Assembly: GCA_030141605.1 (NCBI GenBank)
Contig: JAQGDQ010000507.1
Span: 102,121-159,857 of the forward strand
DNA from: Tubiluchus corallicola
Lineage: Eukaryota; Priapulida; Priapulimorpha; Priapulimorphida; Tubiluchidae
Reading direction: 5' to 3'
DNA: 57,737 nt
Of this stretch, positions 55,101 to 57,737 are shown piece by piece (within the stretch, counting starts at the first letter, position 1; each line of letters starts with the position of its first letter). The translations under genes and the position numbers were made by a program. A model generated the notes under the pieces. That model made no database searches, was not told the origin of the DNA, and saw only the letters and a list, made by a program, of their open reading frames with translations.

Positions 55101-57559
55101 CTGCACACCTTGTCATATCTAACTGCACACCTTGTCGTATCTGACTGCACACCTTGTCATATCTGACTGCACACCTTGTCATATCTGACTGCACACCTTG
55201 TCATATCTAACTGCACACCTTGTCGTATCTAACTGCACACCTTGTCGTATCTGACTACACACTTTGTCTTATCTAACTGCACACCTTGTCATATCTAACT
55301 GCACACCTTGTCATATCTAACTGCACACCTTGTCGTATCTGACTGCACACCTTGTCTTATCTGACTGCACACCTTGTCTTATCTGACTGCACACCTTGTC
55401 ATATCTAACTGCACACCTTGTCATATCTAACTGCACACCTTGTCTTATCTAACTGCACACCTTGTCATATCTAACTGCACACTTTGTCTTATCTAACTGC
55501 ACACCTTGTCATATCTAACTGCACACCTTGTCATATCTAACTGCACACTTTGTCTTATCTAACTGCACACCTTGTCATATCTGACTGCACACCTTGTCTT
55601 ATCTGACTGCACACCTTGTCATATCTAACTGCACACCTTGTCATATCTAACTGCACACCTTGTCTTATCTAACTGCACACCTTGTCATATCTAACTGCAC
55701 ACTTTGTCTTATCTAACTGCACACCTTGTCATATCTAACTGCACACCTTGTCATATCTAACTGCACACTTTGTCTTATCTAACTGCACACCTTGTCATAT
55801 CTGACTGCACACCTTGTCATATCTGACTGCACACCTTGTCATATCTAACTGCACACCTTGTCATATCTAACTGCACACCTTGTCTTATCTAACTGCACAC
55901 CTTGTCATATCTAACTGCACACTTTGTCTTATCTAACTGCACACCTTGTCATATCTAACTGCACACCTTGTCATATCTAACTGCACACTTTGTCTTATCT
56001 AACTGCACACCTTGTCATATCTGACTGCACACCTTGTCGTATCTGACTGCACACCTTGTCATATCTAACTGCACACCTTGTCATATCTGACTGCACACCT
56101 TGTCTTATCTAACTGCACACCTTGTCATATCTAACTGCACACTTTGTCTTATCTAACTGCACACCTTGTCATATCTAACTGCACACCTTGTCATATCTAA
56201 CTGCACATCTTGTCATATCTAACTGCACACCTTGTCATATCTGACTGCACACATTGTCATATCTAACTGCACACCTTGTCGTATCTGACTGCACACCTTG
56301 TCATATCTGACTGCACACCTTGTCATATCTAACTGCACACCTTGTCATATCTAACTGCACACCTTGTCGTATCTGACTGCACACCTTGTCATATCTAACT
56401 GCACACCTTGTCATATCTGACTGCACACCTTGTCATATCTACCTACACACATTGTCATATCTGACTGCACACTTTGTCTTATCTAACTGCACACATTGTC
56501 ATATCTAAAAGTAAATGATAGGCAAGTAAAGCCTTGTGGCAGGGATTGATAAATGATGTAAAATAACACACACCAAGCGAGTGAAAATTTCAACATTCGC
56601 AACAACATTTGCGACGCTTATGTCTGGATAATTTGAAGCACTGCCAAAAAACAATGAGTTTATGAAAGTTCAAAGTTCAAGCTCACAAAAATAAACGGTG
56701 TGCCAATATCTAAAACTGCAGACATAAAAAAATCAGTGAATACAGTTTGCAATACAATTCTTTAATCATGACAAACATTCAAACTTTATTGCGCAGTGAA
56801 TCTGTTATAGCTACAGCCCAGACGGTGGCACTGTCTCAGTTGAGCTCCGGTCAGTTTATTTCTACAGTCGACCTAGCCGATAAGAAACCCAGCTTTAGTC
56901 AAGCCAGCCGCTCAGTTATGGGAGTCGAGCTAGACGAAATTTTTGCCCGCTGAGAAGATTTTTGCTCTTACAATAATCACGTGACACTGCAAATTTTCTG
57001 TGAAGAGTAAAGATGGCAGTCGTATACCCTTAAAATTTATACAGAGAATTACTGTACAACATTTTTTGGTAATATGATTGGGTATAAAATTGTAACATTT
57101 TATTCGTACCCTTTTCAAATTTTTATCACGCATTTTGCATTTGCATTTTTGCATATCATAAAAGCATTCGTCGAGACATCAGTACAATGCATTACTGTAT
57201 GAATGCATGTATTATATGCTGGCTAGAAACGTGGTAAGAGTATTAGCACGTTACCAACAGCTGTCCATATTCAACAATATAATGCCTGATATATACGAAA
57301 TGTATGGAAACATGGTGCCTACTATCATATCTGGCATCATAAAAAGGAAAAAACGTCAAAGTGCAAAATGTTTCCCTGTAGTTTGATATGTGCTATTTTT
57401 CCTTACTAGACCACACGGCCAGCCTTGACGGTGAATAATATCAAACAAAACAAGTACGTACTTGTTTCGGCAGATTTCTTCTGTTCGGTAGTGGGCTTCG
57501 TCAACTGCGAATCATCATCTTCCTCATCATTAGCATCCATGGTGTCCTCCATATTTTGG
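39439..57559 (-). CDS. CHD6/7/8/9-family (Kismet-type) chromatin remodeller, C-terminal fifteen exons
   Basis: Exons in coding order, minus strand: 57559-57462, 54338-54143, 53189-52981, 52107-51900, 50798-50647, 49932-49394, 49007-48888, 47136-46873, 46294-46222, 44881-44783, 43795-43538, 43053-42905, 42608-42492, 40950-40846, 40137-39439. They total 3,286 bases: one base completing a codon, then 1,095 codons including the stop. The family uses ATP to move nucleosomes at promoters and enhancers; its chromodomains and ATPase lie right of the window. Here follow [37 protein letters not shown] and [31 protein letters not shown] and [20 protein letters not shown] follow, all aligned with human CHD7/CHD8. 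Two BRK domains and a proline/methionine-rich C-terminus complete it. One orthologue of four vertebrate paralogues is expected, so I give no paralogue symbol. Confidence 0.94.
40846..40950 (-). CDS. CHD exon N (BRK domain 2, second part)
   Basis: [20 protein letters not shown] and [14 protein letters not shown] complete BRK domain 2 (APPMKDLPRWLEENPEF in CHD7). The phase is 0 at both ends. Confidence 0.95.
41022..42484. repeat. Minisatellite 6: about 32 copies of a 46-bp unit
   Basis: The unit contains GCAGCATTCATACAATGTTG and GAAATGTTTATTTTATGCCA. It fills nearly all of the CHD intron that splits BRK domain 2 (40951-42491). Its right end is only seven bases from the exon M boundary. Copies vary at GTGAAA or GTAAAA, TTTATT or TTCATT, and CATAAA or CACAAA. 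Confidence 0.98.
42492..42608 (-). CDS. CHD exon M (BRK domain 2, first part)
   Basis: It encodes [20 protein letters not shown] and [18 protein letters not shown], the basic lead-in and first half of BRK domain 2. The GTAAGTT donor runs directly into minisatellite 6. Confidence 0.95.
42905..43053 (-). CDS. CHD exon L (BRK domain 1)
   Basis: [20 protein letters not shown] and [14 protein letters not shown] match the first BRK domain of CHD7 (IPVINLEDGTRLVGEDAP...WLKLHPTY). BRK domains are restricted to CHD6-9 and BRM/BRG1 proteins in animals. Confidence 0.95.
43538..43795 (-). CDS. CHD exon K
   Basis: It runs from [34 protein letters not shown] through a basic [10 protein letters not shown] motif to SSMDQKQ. 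The donor GTATTC at 43537 was chosen because it joins exon L in phase. The open frame continues into the intron for about 30 codons, so a longer form is possible. Confidence 0.85.
44783..44881 (-). CDS. CHD exon J
   Basis: It encodes [20 protein letters not shown] and [12 protein letters not shown]. The sequence is not strongly conserved. It is supported by TTTTTGCAG, a GTAAGC donor and unbroken phase with exons I and K. Confidence 0.72.
44975..45368. mobile_element. Pogo/Tigger-type MITE, second family
   Basis: The left end CAGTGTTCCTTCACTACTTC and right end GAGGGAACACTG form inverted repeats. TA dinucleotides flank it at 44973-44974 and 45369-45370. It is 394 bp, non-coding, in the CHD intron between exons I and J. 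Confidence 0.85.
45672..46043. mobile_element. MITE with CCGTATTTATTCGAG inverted termini
   Basis: It starts CCGTATTTATTCGAGTACAA and ends in the inverted form (ACTCGAATAAATACGG), about 25 bp of inverted repeat extending into GCGCGTTATA. It is 372 bp with no transposase. The target duplication is unclear. It belongs to a different family from the other two MITEs. Confidence 0.8.
46222..46294 (-). CDS. CHD exon I (short basic exon)
   Basis: It encodes [24 protein letters not shown] (24 codons plus one base), with the likely nuclear localisation motif PVKRKKK. It corresponds in position to the RQRRRRRRKIEIEAE segment of CHD7. Confidence 0.82.
46449..46760 (-). mobile_element. CR1/L2-like LINE 3' fragment
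   Basis: On the minus strand it ends AAATAAACTGAATTTGAATTTGAAT, the standard simple tail of many animal LINEs. GTGGCTTAAGAAGGTTCCCT lies upstream. It sits in the CHD intron between exons H and I. Confidence 0.55.
46873..47136 (-). CDS. CHD exon H
   Basis: [20 protein letters not shown] matches [20 protein letters not shown] of CHD7. It continues into a duplicated [16 protein letters not shown] repeat and a Ser/Thr/Pro-rich tail. It has 88 codons, phase 0. Confidence 0.93.
48250..48450 (+). mobile_element. Probable LINE 3' end with (TGTCTG)n tail
   Basis: AGATGGCCCTATGGTCCTTC and GAGAAAATAAATGCTCTATG lead into (TGTCTG)n at 48391-48450. An AATAAA followed by a simple tandem tail is typical of CR1-like non-LTR elements. 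The upstream limit is unclear. Confidence 0.4.
48888..49007 (-). CDS. CHD exon G
   Basis: It has 40 codons, [20 protein letters not shown] to [18 protein letters not shown]. It corresponds to [20 protein letters not shown] in human CHD7. The phase is 0 at both ends. Confidence 0.92.
49200..49330 (-). mobile_element. Possible LINE 3' tail with (GATT)n
   Basis: (GATT)n at 49200-49229 is followed by TTTGATTTGATTTAATATTT. On the minus strand this resembles a non-LTR element 3' end terminating in a short tandem tail. There is no coding part. Confidence 0.3.
49394..49932 (-). CDS. CHD exon F (long Lys/Glu-rich exon)
   Basis: It has 179 codons. It opens with a coiled-coil-like [20 protein letters not shown]. 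Then comes an extended run of alternating Lys and Glu/Asp, including [16 protein letters not shown], and it ends [13 protein letters not shown]. Vertebrate CHD7 has a similar acidic/lysine-rich insert at this place, without alignable residues. The region is probably disordered. Confidence 0.9.
50237..50619 (-). mobile_element. Possible solo LTR
   Basis: Read on the minus strand, the segment begins TGTTGTGGAGATCC and ends GAGATAACA. It has a promoter-like GATATATAAGGCGGAGC and, about 155 nt later, an ATAATAAA polyadenylation signal. This order is LTR-like. No matching target-site duplication was found, so the boundaries are uncertain. Confidence 0.35.
50647..50798 (-). CDS. CHD exon E
   Basis: It begins [20 protein letters not shown], as in CHD7 (HGVSRTDYHILNDPELSF). 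It then turns into a Ser/Thr/Pro-rich tail ([14 protein letters not shown]), a likely phosphorylation target by inference. Confidence 0.93.
51857..51907 (-). repeat. Three tandem 20-bp copies of a CHD splice donor
   Basis: On the minus strand, GCAGCCAGGTAA, GCAGCTAGGTAA and GCAGCCAGGTAA recur in 20-bp steps across the end of exon D and the intron start. Each copy contains AG|GTAA, and the two intronic copies also include TTTTGCAG, an acceptor-like word. Confidence 0.9.
51900..52107 (-). CDS. CHD exon D (ITEERA...LLVGAA), donor in a 20-bp triplication
   Basis: It contains [35 protein letters not shown] and [13 protein letters not shown], diagnostic of the CHD6-9 subfamily. The donor CAG|GTAAGC is the first of three tandem donor-like copies at 51899, 51879 and 51859. 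Only the first keeps the frame into exon E. Confidence 0.95.
52981..53189 (-). CDS. CHD exon C (SANT-like [17 protein letters not shown])
   Basis: [20 protein letters not shown] and [20 protein letters not shown] are nearly superimposable on the human CHD7/CHD8 sequence, a SANT/Myb-like region after the ATPase. Confidence 0.95.
53585..53900 (-). repeat. Degenerate simple repeats and LINE tail
   Basis: About 157 bp from GTGATTCATTAATTC is tandemly duplicated (53571, 53728). It is interleaved with CATGACATGA-type repeats and ATAACACA-type repeats. On the minus strand it terminates at GGTCAATAAAGTTCACTTTG, which resembles a LINE 3' end with its tandem tail. Confidence 0.6.
54143..54338 (-). CDS. 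CHD exon B (basic helical segment)
   Basis: It contains [20 protein letters not shown] followed by a long Lys/Arg/Glu helix ending KKVMQQR. It matches the LTTRLRRLITAYQRSYKRQ segment of human CHD7. Confidence 0.93.
54509..56508. repeat. Minisatellite 7: about 91 copies of a 22-bp unit
   Basis: The unit contains CTGCACACCTTGTC followed by (A/G/T)TATCTAA. The array is 2.0 kb in the CHD intron between exons A and B. Copy variants (GTCGTATC, GTCATATC, GTCTTATC, CTGACTGC, CACTTTGTC) recur in ordered blocks, so it expanded by multi-unit duplication. In the CHD sense each unit carries AAGGTGTGCAGTTAG, which contains donor-like AG|GTG and acceptor-like GTGCAG words. Confidence 0.98.
56509..57461 (-). 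other. CHD intron, portion between minisatellite 7 and exon A
   Basis: About 950 bp. A 68-codon plus-strand frame at 56747-56953 ([20 protein letters not shown]...) has coding-like composition and may be a transposon remnant, but I cannot name it. Nothing else was recognised. Confidence 0.35.
57462..57559 (-). CDS. CHD exon A (first in window), acidic linker
   Basis: It encodes [20 protein letters not shown] and [12 protein letters not shown], a low-complexity acidic segment at the place where CHD7 has its EDEDPEYKPTR region. It has a TTTTTCAG acceptor and GTACGT donor. It lacks strong conservation; the identification rests on frame continuity with exon B and position. Confidence 0.7.
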
Positions 57560-57737
57560 CTGAAAAACAGCAAATTCTGATTCTACCGCGAGCATTAAAA
57601 CTTACATATGGAAAGATGCATATTATAATGAAAAAAAATGACACAAGGAATGAAGATTAAGATTAAAGGAAACTAAATGTATTAGATTTTTAATTTTTTT
57701 CATTTTTATTTTATTTCAGTACATATAGTACCATATG

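Overview
The window is animal nuclear DNA: AT-rich, with spliced protein-coding genes, LTR, LINE-like and DNA-transposon remnants, and very long intronic tandem repeats. The proteins are clearly metazoan. The compact layout and repeat families suggest a non-vertebrate animal; I cannot fix the phylum from the sequence.

Three conserved genes were reconstructed exon by exon, each with matching splice phases. (1) Syntaxin-16 (STX16), minus strand, 13760 to 8003: seven exons from the start codon to the middle of the SNARE motif. The C-terminal exon(s) lie left of the window. (2) PABPN1, nuclear poly(A)-binding protein 1, plus strand, 16424 to 32528: complete in seven exons, 246 residues. (3) The C-terminal 1,094 or so residues of a CHD6/7/8/9 (Kismet-type) chromatin remodeller, minus strand, 57559 to 39439: fifteen exons covering the region after the ATPase, two BRK domains and the C-terminus. 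The chromodomains and ATPase lie right of the window. STX16 and PABPN1 are divergent across 2.66 kb; PABPN1 and CHD are convergent.

Region by region: 1-7199 is a degenerate BEL/Pao LTR retrotransposon lying in the intron after STX16 exon 7. 7200-13760 is the rest of STX16. 13761-16423 is the divergent intergenic region. 16424-32528 is PABPN1, whose introns hold three long arrays, a dispersed repeat present in both orientations, local duplications and LINE debris. 32529-38376 is flanking or 3'-UTR sequence, with a 70-bp tandem array, an A-rich tract and a pogo-type MITE. 38377-57559 is the CHD gene, with two more arrays, two or three MITEs and retroelement tails in its introns.

The most striking feature is seven unrelated, homogeneous minisatellites (units 22, 24, 27, 24, 70, 46 and 22 bp). 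They total about 12.0 kb, roughly 21% of the window, and six of the seven lie in introns of these genes. Several begin or end within 7-25 bp of a splice site. At one CHD splice donor the donor sequence itself is triplicated in 20-bp steps, like an array at birth. The gene trio is also notable. Human CHD8 and PABPN1 share 14q11.2, CHD6 and STX16 share 20q, and CHD9 and PABPN1L share chromosome 16, so this cluster may preserve a linkage older than the vertebrate genome duplications.
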